NCBI GenBank assembly: GCA_049997955.1
Contig: JAEBDY010000019.1
Coordinates: forward strand, 107,125 to 171,124
Source of the DNA: Umezawaea sp049997955
GTDB lineage: Bacteria > Actinomycetota > Actinomycetes > Mycobacteriales > Pseudonocardiaceae
Direction of reading: 5' to 3'
Length of the DNA stretch: 64,000 nt
Below the pieces are notes generated by a model. The model had not been told where the DNA came from. It saw nothing but the letters and a program-made list of their open reading frames with translations, and ran no database searches. Numbering within the stretch: the stretch's first letter is position 1; every line of letters starts with the position of its first letter. Shown one piece after another: positions 46,098 through 53,919 of the stretch. The translations under genes were made by a program, and so were the position numbers.

Positions 46098-47071
46098 GTC
46101 CTCGTCCTCCCGGCGTGTTCGCGGATCCCGTCGATCAGCGCCGCCTGGCGCAGCGTCGTCGCGTGACTGTCGTCCGGCGTGCCGGTGCGGATCGCGGTGA
46201 CGAAGGCGGCGACGGTGTTCGCGCACTGGTCCTCGGGAGCGTGCGCCAGCTCCTCGGTGCCCGCCGGGCCGGTCACGGTGATCCTCGTCGCGAGGTCGGC
46301 GGGCGGTGTGAACGCCCGGTCCACGGCGATCCGGCCCGTGCTGCCCAGCAGGTGGTAGTCGTTGACGTAGAAGTGGTGCAGGCCGAACGCGAGCCGCGCG
46401 GACACCCCGTCCGGGCGGTGCAGCAGCGCGGTGCCGCCGATGTCGACGCCGAGCGCGTCGTCCACCACCAGGCTCGCGCCCGCCACGGCGAGGTCCGGTC
46501 CCAGCAGCAGCTGCGCGGCGAGGACCGGGTAGGCGCCGTTGTCCAGCAGCGCGCCGCCGCCGAGCGCGGCCGACAGCCGGATGTCGTCCGCGGGCCGCGC
46601 GGGGATCGTGAAGGTGCTGTCGAACACCCGGAGGTCGCCGATCGCGCCGTCGGCCAGGAGCCGACGGACGCGCTCGTGCCGGGAGTGGTGCGGGAACAGG
46701 AAGTTCTCCATCAGCACGAGTCCCGCGGACTTCGCGGCGGCCAGCAGCTCCGCGGTGTCGGCGTGGCACGTCGTGGCGGGCTTCTCGGTCAGCACGTGCT
46801 TGCCCGCGGCCAGCGCGCGCCCGATCCACCGCGCGTGCAGCGCCACGGGCAGCGGGACGTACACGGCGTCGACGTCGTCGCGCTCCAGCAGTCCCCGGTA
46901 GCCCGTCACGGCGGCGCAGCCGAACTCCGCGGCGAACTTCGCCGCCCGTTCGCCGGTGCGACTGGCGACCGCGACCAGCCGCACGTCCCGGTCCGCCCGC
47001 AGCGCGGGCAGCACCCGGCGCCACGCGATGTCCGCGCAGCCGAGCACCCCGACCCCGATCCGGCCGGTCAC
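46094..47071 (-). CDS. NDP-hexose 3-ketoreductase (GFO/IDH/MocA family)
   Basis: 325 residues with a Rossmann N-terminus (GVGVLGCADIAWRR), the family signature EKPATT around the conserved Lys, and a C-terminal alpha/beta substrate domain. Such enzymes (TylC1, SpnN and relatives) reduce the 3-keto group produced by the partner 2,3-dehydratase, completing C2 deoxygenation. GTG 47071 overlaps the 2,3-dehydratase stop (GTGA); GTG 47074 is an equally possible start. The pairing with the dehydratase immediately upstream strongly supports the role. Confidence 0.92.
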   Translation of the reverse strand: MTGRIGVGVLGCADIAWRRVLPALRADRDVRLVAVASRTGERAAKFAAEFGCAAVTGYRGLLERDDVDAVYVPLPVALHARWIGRALAAGKHVLTEKPATTCHADTAELLAAAKSAGLVLMENFLFPHHSRHERVRRLLADGAIGDLRVFDSTFTIPARPADDIRLSAALGGGALLDNGAYPVLAAQLLLGPDLAVAGASLVVDDALGVDIGGTALLHRPDGVSARLAFGLHHFYVNDYHLLGSTGRIAVDRAFTPPADLATRITVTGPAGTEELAHAPEDQCANTVAAFVTAIRTGTPDDSHATTLRQAALIDGIREHAGRTRT

Positions 47072-48492
47072 CACAGCGTGTGCAGGCACGCCAGCAGGCT
47101 GCGCGCCTCGACGTTGAAGTAGTTGGCGTAGCGCACCAGGTCGGTCGCCTGCCGCGCGGTCATCCACACGAAGTCCTCCGGCACCTCCACCGGGAAGTCC
47201 TCGTCCGCCTCGACGACCACGTACCGGTTCTCCGCGCAGTGGAAGCGCCCGCCCTCCTCGGAGTGCACGACGTCCTGCCTGATCGACTCCTTCGGCGCGG
47301 CGAGCACGTACTCCAGGAACGGCGGTGGGGGCGCGCCGTGGAAGTTGGTCGGCGTGCAGTGCACGGTCGGCGCCATCTCGACCACGTCGAACGTCCCCGC
47401 CTCGGTGCGCGCCTGGACCAGCACGTGCAGCACGCCGTCGATCTGCCTGGTGACGAACGCGAGCAACCCTTGGCCCACCGGCGCGAGCATCGGCTGCGTC
47501 CAGTGCGCGACCTCCCGGTTGGTGGCCTGGACGTCGACGCCGATGACGCTGAAGTACCGGCCCTCGTCGTGGAAGATCCGCTCCGGCGTCCGCCGCCACC
47601 GGGACACCTCGTCCAGCGGGATCCGCCGCTGGCCAAGGGTGTGCTGGGTCTTCGCCTCGGTGAACCAGCTCAGCACCGCGGCCGTCTCGTGCAGCGCCCC
47701 CTTGCACTCGACCATCGACCGCAGCAGCGCGCCGCGGAACGAGTCCTCCTCCAGGATCGACGGGCGGTCGACCGGCGCGGCGAAGGGGATGCCGGACAGC
47801 ACCGTCCTGGCGTCCATGTTGACCAGGTTGTCCACGTGGAGAAGTTCGTGCAGCTGCGCCAGCGTCAGCCAGCAGAAGTCGTCCAGCACCGGGACGTCCT
47901 CGGTGACCTCGACGACCATGTTGCGGTTGCGCTTGTGCAGGAACCACGCGCCCTGCTCGGACTGGAGCGCGTCCACCAGCACCCGGCTGCGCTGCGGCGC
48001 GGTGAAGTGCTCCAGGTAGGGGATCGGGCTGCCCTTGTGCACCCTCGTGTAGTTGCTCCGGGTGGCCTGCAGGGTCGGCGAGAGCTGGATCAGGTTGACG
48101 TTGCCCGGTTCCATCTTCGCCTGCATCAGGCAGTGCAGGACACCGTTGAACTCCTTGACCAGGATGCCGAGGATGCCGATCTCCGGCTGCCGGATGATCG
48201 GCTGCGTCCACCGCTCCACCTCGCGGTGGTCGGTGGTCACCTCCAGCCCCTCGATGGCGAAGAACCGGCCGCTCTCGTGCACGAGGTTGCCCGTGTCGGC
48301 CGCGAACCGCCAGCCGGTCAGCCGATCGAAGGGCACCCGCTCGACCCGGTAGGAGTTGGCCCGCCCGCGACCGGCGAACCAGTCGAGGAACTCCGCGGTC
48401 GGGACCAGCACCCGGTCGGTGGTGTTGGCCGATTCGGTGAACCGGCGCAGCACGTCGTCGGCGGTCCGCCCCGGTGATCCGGCTGTCAGCAC
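47068..48492 (-). CDS. NDP-4-keto-6-deoxyhexose 2,3-dehydratase
   Basis: 474 residues consisting of two related halves, as expected for the EvaA/TylX3/SpnO/GraOrf27 family: each half repeats motifs such as HWTQPM or RWTQPII, a GLLAF/GILGILVKE strand, and a C-terminal W-T/L-T-x-x-Q helix. It eliminates water across C2-C3 of an NDP-4-keto-6-deoxyhexose, starting C2 deoxygenation. GTG 48492 lies seven bases after GAGGAG and ten bases after the P450 gene. First of four consecutive sugar genes. Confidence 0.94.
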   Translation of the reverse strand: MLTAGSPGRTADDVLRRFTESANTTDRVLVPTAEFLDWFAGRGRANSYRVERVPFDRLTGWRFAADTGNLVHESGRFFAIEGLEVTTDHREVERWTQPIIRQPEIGILGILVKEFNGVLHCLMQAKMEPGNVNLIQLSPTLQATRSNYTRVHKGSPIPYLEHFTAPQRSRVLVDALQSEQGAWFLHKRNRNMVVEVTEDVPVLDDFCWLTLAQLHELLHVDNLVNMDARTVLSGIPFAAPVDRPSILEEDSFRGALLRSMVECKGALHETAAVLSWFTEAKTQHTLGQRRIPLDEVSRWRRTPERIFHDEGRYFSVIGVDVQATNREVAHWTQPMLAPVGQGLLAFVTRQIDGVLHVLVQARTEAGTFDVVEMAPTVHCTPTNFHGAPPPPFLEYVLAAPKESIRQDVVHSEEGGRFHCAENRYVVVEADEDFPVEVPEDFVWMTARQATDLVRYANYFNVEARSLLACLHTLW

Positions 48493-48502
48493 GGAGGTCT
48501 CC

Positions 48503-49723
48503 TCAGCCGTTCAGCCGCAACGGGAGCGTGGCCAGGCCGCGCATCAGGGTGCTGGCGCGCCAGACGAGCTCCTCGGGCTCGGCGGCCAGTTCCATCTTCG
48601 GGAACCGGGGCAGCAGCTTGCGGAACGCGATCACGGCCTCCAGCCGGGCCAGCGGGGCGCCGACGCAGTAGTGGATGCCGTGCCCGAACGTCAGGTGTCC
48701 GGTCGCCTTGCGGTGCAGGTCGAGCACGTCCGCGTCGGGGAACTTCGCGGAGTCCCGGTTGCCCGACATCAGCGACACCATCACGAGTTCGCCCTCGGGG
48801 ATCGTGGTGTCGCCGATCGTGACCTCGGTGGTGGTGAAGCGGAAGGTGCCGTGCTTGGCAGGGCCGTCGAACCGCAGCAGCTCCTCGACCGCGTTCGGCC
48901 ACAGCGAGGGGTCGGCGAGCAGGGCGTCGAACTTCGGGCGTTCGCGCAGCAGGGCCAGCACGCCGTTGCCGATCAGGTTCGAGGTGGTCTCGTGCCCGCC
49001 GACCAGCAGCAGGAACGCCATCGGCACCAGTTCGTGGTCGGCGAGGTTGCCGTCCTCGGTGTTGGCGCGGACCAGATCGCTGAGCACGTCGTCGGTCGGC
49101 TTCGCGCGCTTGGAGGTGGTCAGCTCCGTCAGGTAGTTCACCATGTTGGCCTGCGACCGGGTGATCACGTCGATCGTGGGTCCGGACACCAGGGTCTTGG
49201 CCCAGTCGGTGAAGTCGGCGCGGTCGGCCTCCGGGACCCCGAACATCTCGCAGATCACCGTGACCGGCATCGGGAACGCGAAGGCGTCCAGCAGGTCCAC
49301 CTCGTCCTGGCCCGCCATCGCGTCGAGCAGCGAGTCGGTGATCGCCTCGATCCTCGGCCGCAGCTTCTCCACCGCCCGGCTGGTGAGCGCGCTGTTGACG
49401 AGCGCCCTCATCCGGGTGTGGTCCGGCGGGTCCGCGTGCAGCATGTGGTTGGCCAGCGGGGCGGAGAACGACCCGTGGGTGCTGTCGGCGCCGTGCTTCG
49501 CGAAGAGGGCGCCCACCCTGGTCAGGTTCGTGCTCAGGCCGGGGTCGGTGAGCGCGGACCGCACCTCGGAGTGCGTGGTGACGATCCAGACCGGCAGGCC
49601 GCCGAACAGCGGCACCCCCTCGGGCAGGACCGCCTGGTGCACCGGCCGCTCGGCGCGCAGCCGGGAGTACACCCCGTGCGGGTCCTGCATGATGTCGGCG
49701 TTGCGCAGCACGTCCGTGGTCAT
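48503..49723 (-). CDS. Cytochrome P450
   Basis: 406 residues with all core P450 motifs: the I-helix LVGGHETTS, ExxR in NAVEELLRF, and the heme loop FGHGIHYCVGAPLARLE with the Cys ligand. Soluble bacterial type, no membrane anchor. By analogy with tirandamycin (TamI) and streptolydigin P450s, it may oxidise the bicyclic ketal region (C10 hydroxylation/ketone or epoxide). Only one P450 is in the window. ATG 49723 overlaps the upstream stop (ATGA). The site of oxidation is inferred, not shown. Confidence 0.93.
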   Translation of the reverse strand: MTTDVLRNADIMQDPHGVYSRLRAERPVHQAVLPEGVPLFGGLPVWIVTTHSEVRSALTDPGLSTNLTRVGALFAKHGADSTHGSFSAPLANHMLHADPPDHTRMRALVNSALTSRAVEKLRPRIEAITDSLLDAMAGQDEVDLLDAFAFPMPVTVICEMFGVPEADRADFTDWAKTLVSGPTIDVITRSQANMVNYLTELTTSKRAKPTDDVLSDLVRANTEDGNLADHELVPMAFLLLVGGHETTSNLIGNGVLALLRERPKFDALLADPSLWPNAVEELLRFDGPAKHGTFRFTTTEVTIGDTTIPEGELVMVSLMSGNRDSAKFPDADVLDLHRKATGHLTFGHGIHYCVGAPLARLEAVIAFRKLLPRFPKMELAAEPEELVWRASTLMRGLATLPLRLNG

Positions 49724-51171
49724 GATCGGCCTCCAGCGGTCTCGGCGAGCTTGATAGCACCCAGTACGGCCGCCCGCACGACGTTCACCGGTGCGTAGAG
49801 TTCCTTGCCCACCCACAGCGGCGGGTGTTCCGCGTCCAGTCCACTGTGGACCAGGTAATCGTGCCCCCTGCCGACGGCGACGTGCTGTCCGCCGCCGGTC
49901 AGCACGAGCGCGCGCACAGCGTGGGAGGTCTCCTCCGCCGTGCCGCCCCACGAGCCGTCGGCGCGCTGCCGTGCGAGCAGCCAGTCCACCGCCGCGCGCA
50001 CGGCCCCGGCGTGCGCCGGGCCGCCGTGGTCGTGCAGCGCCTCGGCGCAGCAGGCGGTGGCGAAGACGGGGGAGGCGTGCCACTTGTCGGTCCAGCCGCC
50101 ATCGGGTCCCTGGCGTTCGACGAGCCACGCCGAGATCCGCGCCGCGGCGTCGGCGTACCGCTGCTCCGGCTCGACGGCGTGGTACCCGCCGAGTGCTTGG
50201 AGCACGTGGGCGTTCGTGCTGACCGACGGCGACTTCTCCGGGATGGTCGACAGGAAGTGCGTGCCGCCGTCGTACCGCCACAGGAACTCAGGTTCCTGCA
50301 CGTCGCCCAGCCGCGCCAGGCCGTGCAGCACGACCGAGGTGGTCTCGGCCTCGTGGGCGAAGCCGGGCGCGGTCGGTGCGCCGTCCCGGCCGACCTTCGG
50401 CGGCAGACCGCCCGCCAGCGGGACGAGCAGTCGCGGGTCGACGCCCGAGGTGGCCAGGGTGCCGATGATCCAGCCGCGTTCGTAGTGCTCGATCGACGTC
50501 ATGGCGGGCACCGGTCCACCGAAGCGCGCCTGCGACCGGGTGAGGAACGCGACCGCGGGGTGTCCGGTGTCGCCAGGGTCCTCGGCGCCGACCCAGGCGG
50601 CCGTGGCCGCCACCGAGCAGCCGACGTTGCCGTCCACGTGGTCGACGTCCGGCGAGCCCACCACGTCCGGACCCATGATCTCCAGGTAGTGCGCGGCCAG
50701 CGGGTCGCGCCAGCCGCCTCCGCGCATGGCCGTCAGCACGACGTCGTCCAGCCCGGCGGGCAGCGGCAGCGCCTCGGCGGCGGGCAGTGCCGCGTTGAGG
50801 TCGGCGATCAGCGCCGGGATGACCATGAAGCCCACGACGGTGCCCGCGATGCCTGTGCGGTGGGCCCGCGTGATCAGGGCACGGGCGGCGCTGAGGCCGC
50901 GCCGGGCGTTGTCGTCGTCGACGCCCAGCAGGGCGTGCGTCGCGCTGAGCGTCGGCACGAGCGCCCACCCGCCAGGGCCGCCCCAGCTCCCGTCGGCGTT
51001 CTGCTGTGCGCGCAGGAAGTCCACGCGGGCCTGGTGCCCCGGCAGCCACGGCACCAGCGCGACCAGGCGCGCGGTCTCGTACACCGAGGTCGACAGGCCG
51101 CCGGAACCGTCGGCCAGCACGTCTGCGACCAGGCGTTCGACCAGTGCGTCCACATCCGGCACCGGGGTCAC
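49720..51171 (-). CDS. Class II terpene-cyclase-fold protein lacking the DxDD motif
   Basis: 483 residues with the alpha-barrel repeats of class II diterpene cyclases/prenyltransferases: QQNADGSWGG, RQGPDGGWTD, RQRADGSWGG, and a TPSVSTNAHVL-like block (here KSPSVSTNAHVLQALG). At the place of the catalytic DxDDT acid the sequence is EAETT (residues 274-278), so canonical protonation of an alkene or epoxide is doubtful. No terpene precursor genes are present. Tirandamycin-type clusters, as I recall, carry a similar unexplained protein. Its position between the GH16 dehydratase and the P450 suggests a role in forming or shaping the bicyclic ketal. GTG 51171 overlaps the GH16 stop (GTGA). Confidence 0.8.
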   Translation of the reverse strand: MTPVPDVDALVERLVADVLADGSGGLSTSVYETARLVALVPWLPGHQARVDFLRAQQNADGSWGGPGGWALVPTLSATHALLGVDDDNARRGLSAARALITRAHRTGIAGTVVGFMVIPALIADLNAALPAAEALPLPAGLDDVVLTAMRGGGWRDPLAAHYLEIMGPDVVGSPDVDHVDGNVGCSVAATAAWVGAEDPGDTGHPAVAFLTRSQARFGGPVPAMTSIEHYERGWIIGTLATSGVDPRLLVPLAGGLPPKVGRDGAPTAPGFAHEAETTSVVLHGLARLGDVQEPEFLWRYDGGTHFLSTIPEKSPSVSTNAHVLQALGGYHAVEPEQRYADAAARISAWLVERQGPDGGWTDKWHASPVFATACCAEALHDHGGPAHAGAVRAAVDWLLARQRADGSWGGTAEETSHAVRALVLTGGGQHVAVGRGHDYLVHSGLDAEHPPLWVGKELYAPVNVVRAAVLGAIKLAETAGGRS

Positions 51172-51986
51172 CCCCGCCACTCGGAGACGGTGACCCCGTC
51201 GACCAGCATGGTGGTCGGGAACGCGGCCGGATCGGGGGTGCCGGGCAGCACCGGTCCGCCGGGACTGCCGATGATGATCGCCAGGCACAGGAACGCGGGC
51301 TGGTTGAACAGCCAGCCCTCCGGGGTGGTGTCCTCCGGGGTGTAGCGCAGGTACTCGCGCCCGTCGAGGAACCAGGTGACCGAGTCGGGATCGCGCCGCC
51401 ACACGACGGCGTAGGTGTGGAAGTCGTCGGCCAGCGGGCGACCGTCCTGAGTGGACGTGTGCTCGCCGATGCCCAGCGAGGGGATCTGGTGGCAGGTCGG
51501 GGAGTGCAGTGCGGCGTACACGTTCTCCGGGTGGGTGCCCAGCACCTCCACGATGTCGAGCTCGCCCGACTCGTACCAGGCGTCAAGGGCGGACACGTCC
51601 GCCGGGCGGTCCCGCATGCCCGCGGCCCACGTCCACATCCCGCAGTCCAGGCCGAGCCCCGGCGCGGTCCTGATCCGCGCCTCGATCCTCAGCGCGCCAC
51701 CGGACGGCGGCAGGAAGTCCGCGCGCTCGGTTTCTATCCAGGCGGCGGTGAACTCGCCGTCGCCCTCGCAGGTGGCGGTCATCCGCAGCCGACCCCCGCC
51801 GTCCACGGACACGTGAGCCGGGTCGTCCGCGTGCACCTCGATGCCCGCACCGAAGGGGCGCCCGGTGACCCGACGCCACCGCGACGGGTCCGGCGGGGCG
51901 CCCTCGGGACCGGTGAAGCCGTCGTGCCACACCACGGTCCACTCGGTGTCCGGAATTGCCGGAGCGTTCGGGTCGACCGTCGTCAT
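51168..51986 (-). CDS. GH16-fold protein, likely polyketide dehydratase (TrdE-like)
   Basis: 272 residues of the glycoside hydrolase 16 jelly-roll family, with the full ExDxxE signature (GELDIVE: Glu142, Asp144, Glu147). No signal peptide precedes it, unlike secreted glucanases. In tirandamycin, TrdE of this family was shown to form the 11,12 double bond. The first PKS here has a KR-only malonyl module exactly where the C11 hydroxyl would be made, so the same elimination is predicted. ATG 51986 has GGGAGAGG upstream. It is the first gene of the ten-gene operon, directly behind the repeat-bearing promoter. Confidence 0.88.
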   Translation of the reverse strand: MTTVDPNAPAIPDTEWTVVWHDGFTGPEGAPPDPSRWRRVTGRPFGAGIEVHADDPAHVSVDGGGRLRMTATCEGDGEFTAAWIETERADFLPPSGGALRIEARIRTAPGLGLDCGMWTWAAGMRDRPADVSALDAWYESGELDIVEVLGTHPENVYAALHSPTCHQIPSLGIGEHTSTQDGRPLADDFHTYAVVWRRDPDSVTWFLDGREYLRYTPEDTTPEGWLFNQPAFLCLAIIIGSPGGPVLPGTPDPAAFPTTMLVDGVTVSEWRG

Positions 51987-52029
51987 CAGCCTCTCCCAGT
52001 TCCAGTGCGATACGCGTCGAACGTCGGCA

Positions 52030-52085
52030 ACGATACGAACGGCGCTCGAACGAAGTGAACCCCTACCGGGATCCCGCAACCCCTA
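52030..52085 (-). promoter_or_regulatory. Promoter of the ten-gene operon with two TAGGGGTT repeats
   Basis: On the minus strand TAGGGGTT occurs at 52085-52078 and 52065-52058, 20 bases apart. The inner copy overlaps a -35-like TTCACT (52059-52054), and 18 bases later comes TATCGT (52035-52030). Repeat phase, -35 overlap, spacer and GTTCGTA context all match the CCR promoter at 28841-28896. The predicted leader to ATG 51986 is about 37 bases. Confidence 0.7.
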
Positions 52086-52166
52086 TCCTCGATTTCGCGC
52101 GACCGGCTCGCGCCGATCCGCGGATAGGGTGATTCGACGGCACTCGGCGCAGAGCGGAGATAGACC

Positions 52167-53312
52167 ATGCGGGTACTGTTCATGTTCCTGTCCGGATTCA
52201 GCCACCTGTCACCGACGATTTCCCTGGCGTGGGCGCTGAGGTCGGCGGGACATGAGGTCCTCTACACCGGAACCGGAAACCGGACGGGGTGCGTGACTTC
52301 AGCGGGACTCCCTTTGGTGGACACAGCTCCCGGCACCGACGCCGAATCGGTGATGTTCCGGAGGGAAGCAGACGAGAAGAGCTGGAATTCGCACCTTGCG
52401 CGCCTGATGGACCCGGCCAAGATCGTCGATGAAAAAGACGCCGCCAGGGTTGCGAGCACATTCGTGTCCACTGCCGCTTTGACGATCGAGGGTGATCTCG
52501 ACATCGCGGAACGGTGGAAACCCGACCTCATCGTGCATGAACCGGCGCACCTCGGCGCACCACTTGTCGCGACCCGGCTCGGAGTGCCGCGCGTGCAGCT
52601 CGAAATCCACCTGCAGGGCGTCGCCCGCTATTTCACGCCCGCGTTCGACGACTGGCTCGCCGAGCACCACGGCGTCGACCGGATCACCCCGTCGTCGGGG
52701 CACATCAGCATGGCACCCGCCAGCGTGGTCCGGCTGCCGGGCGACACCTGGCCCATGCGCTACGTGCCGCACAACGGCGGCGGCGTGCTCCCGGACTGGG
52801 TGCTCCGCCAGCCCGACCGGCCGCGGGTCTGCGTCACGCTCGGCACCGTCGTACCCGGCATGGACGGCCTCGGCCACCTGCGGCACGTGATCGAGCAGGC
52901 GGGGCGCACCGACGCCGAGTTCGTGCTCGCCGTCGGCCACGGCGACGTCTCCGGACTGGGAGAACTCCCGCTGAACGTGCGCGCGGCAGGCTGGGTGCCG
53001 CTGCGCGAACTGCTACCGGGGTGCGCGCTGGTCGTGCACCACGGCGGCGACGGCACGATCTGCGCCGCGATGGCCGCGGGCGTGCCCCAGGTGGTCATCC
53101 CGCACGGCGTCGCGCACCAGGCCAACGCGCGCGTGGTCGAGGGCAGGGGGCTGGGCGTGGAGACCGCGCTGGAGGACTTCGGTCCCGAGATCGTCGCGGA
53201 CCTGGTCCACGGCGAGAAGCACCGCGCCGCCGCGGCCGAGGTCCGGGCCGAGATGCACGCCATGCCGACACCGGTCGACATGGTTTCCCGATTGGTAGCA
53301 CTCGTCAAGTGA
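52167..53312 (+). CDS. Glycosyltransferase, GT1 family
   Basis: 381 residues with the GT-B fold of antibiotic glycosyltransferases: N-terminal RVLFMFLSGFSHLSPTISLA, C-terminal sugar-nucleotide site with VCVTLGTV, AGWVPLRELLPGC, VVHHGGDGT and the PQVVIPHG loop. It should attach the deoxysugar from this cluster to the tetramic acid or aglycone; in streptolydigin the equivalent SlgG makes an N-glycoside with L-rhodinose. No P450-like helper protein is adjacent. ATG 52167 follows GCGGAGA. Divergent from the GH16 operon and followed by a small secreted protein in the same transcript. Confidence 0.92.
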   Translation: MRVLFMFLSGFSHLSPTISLAWALRSAGHEVLYTGTGNRTGCVTSAGLPLVDTAPGTDAESVMFRREADEKSWNSHLARLMDPAKIVDEKDAARVASTFVSTAALTIEGDLDIAERWKPDLIVHEPAHLGAPLVATRLGVPRVQLEIHLQGVARYFTPAFDDWLAEHHGVDRITPSSGHISMAPASVVRLPGDTWPMRYVPHNGGGVLPDWVLRQPDRPRVCVTLGTVVPGMDGLGHLRHVIEQAGRTDAEFVLAVGHGDVSGLGELPLNVRAAGWVPLRELLPGCALVVHHGGDGTICAAMAAGVPQVVIPHGVAHQANARVVEGRGLGVETALEDFGPEIVADLVHGEKHRAAAAEVRAEMHAMPTPVDMVSRLVALVK

Positions 53313-53329
53313 GAACTGGGGAGAAACAC

Positions 53330-53860
53330 GTGAAGAAAGCTGTTGCTGGAATCGCCACCGTCGCGGTGGCCGCGATCGCCGCCACCGCGATGGCGGCGGG
53401 CGGCGTTTCCTCGGCGTCGCCGACGCAGACCCGACCGACCACACTCGTCCTCATCGACAAGGTTTCCGACATCTCGTTCTCCGCGACACCGAAACCGGGT
53501 GTCGGATTCACCAGTGCCGCCGACATCCACGACCTGTCCGACCGCAAGATCGGATCGGCCGCCGGGATGTGCGCGGTGACAAGCCTCGACGAGGCGACGC
53601 AGCTCTCTAATTCGTTCTGCTCGAGCATGTGGAACCTCCCCGACGGCGAAATCGCCATGACCCTCGACTTCCCATTCACGGTCGGCCCGCCGCCCGCGGG
53701 CTCGGTGACGCCGAAAGCGGACCTCGAGCAGTACGACGGTGTCGTGACCGGCGGTACGGGAAAGTACCGCAATGTGCGCGGCCAGGTGCACTTCGAGCAC
53801 ACCGGCGACGCCCCGAGCGGTTTCTACCAGTTCAAGGTGACGTTCACGCTCACCTACTGA
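53330..53860 (+). CDS. Secreted allene-oxide-cyclase/dirigent-like barrel protein
   Basis: 176 residues. Two Lys then a long hydrophobic Ala-rich stretch ending near SSAS form a signal peptide of about 33 residues. The mature part has the LEQYDGVVTGGTGKYRNVRG block typical of the AOC/dirigent barrel superfamily and two Cys (AAGMCAV, NSFCSS) that could pair outside the cell. Barrel proteins of this type bind small molecules and can guide cyclisation. Here, 17 bases after the glycosyltransferase, it may chaperone ketal or pyran closure or bind the exported product. GTG 53330 follows GGGGAGA. No catalytic residues can be assigned. Confidence 0.78.
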   Translation: MKKAVAGIATVAVAAIAATAMAAGGVSSASPTQTRPTTLVLIDKVSDISFSATPKPGVGFTSAADIHDLSDRKIGSAAGMCAVTSLDEATQLSNSFCSSMWNLPDGEIAMTLDFPFTVGPPPAGSVTPKADLEQYDGVVTGGTGKYRNVRGQVHFEHTGDAPSGFYQFKVTFTLTY

Positions 53861-53874
53861 CATTCGCGTTGCCG

Positions 53875-53907
53875 AAGGGTCGGCCGGAGTTATTCCGGCC
53901 GACCCTT
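53875..53907. terminator. Bidirectional hairpin terminator
   Basis: A perfect 14-bp stem (53875-53888 with 53894-53907) and a 5-base loop lie between the stop codons of the secreted protein gene (plus) and the E1 beta gene (minus), serving both convergent units. Confidence 0.85.
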
Positions 53908-53919
53908 GGGCTGTCGCGG

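Noticed and set aside
49720..51171. A terpene biosynthetic locus
   Set aside because: The DxDD motif is missing and no prenyl diphosphate synthase or class I cyclase is present; the gene is embedded in the tetramic-acid operon.
51168..51986. Secreted beta-glucanase
   Set aside because: No signal peptide or carbohydrate-binding module, and the operon context matches the TrdE dehydratase.
52086..52166. A third TAGGGGTT-type promoter for the glycosyltransferase
   Set aside because: Only one weak partial match (GGATAGGGTGATTC) is present, with no second repeat at the 20-base phase.
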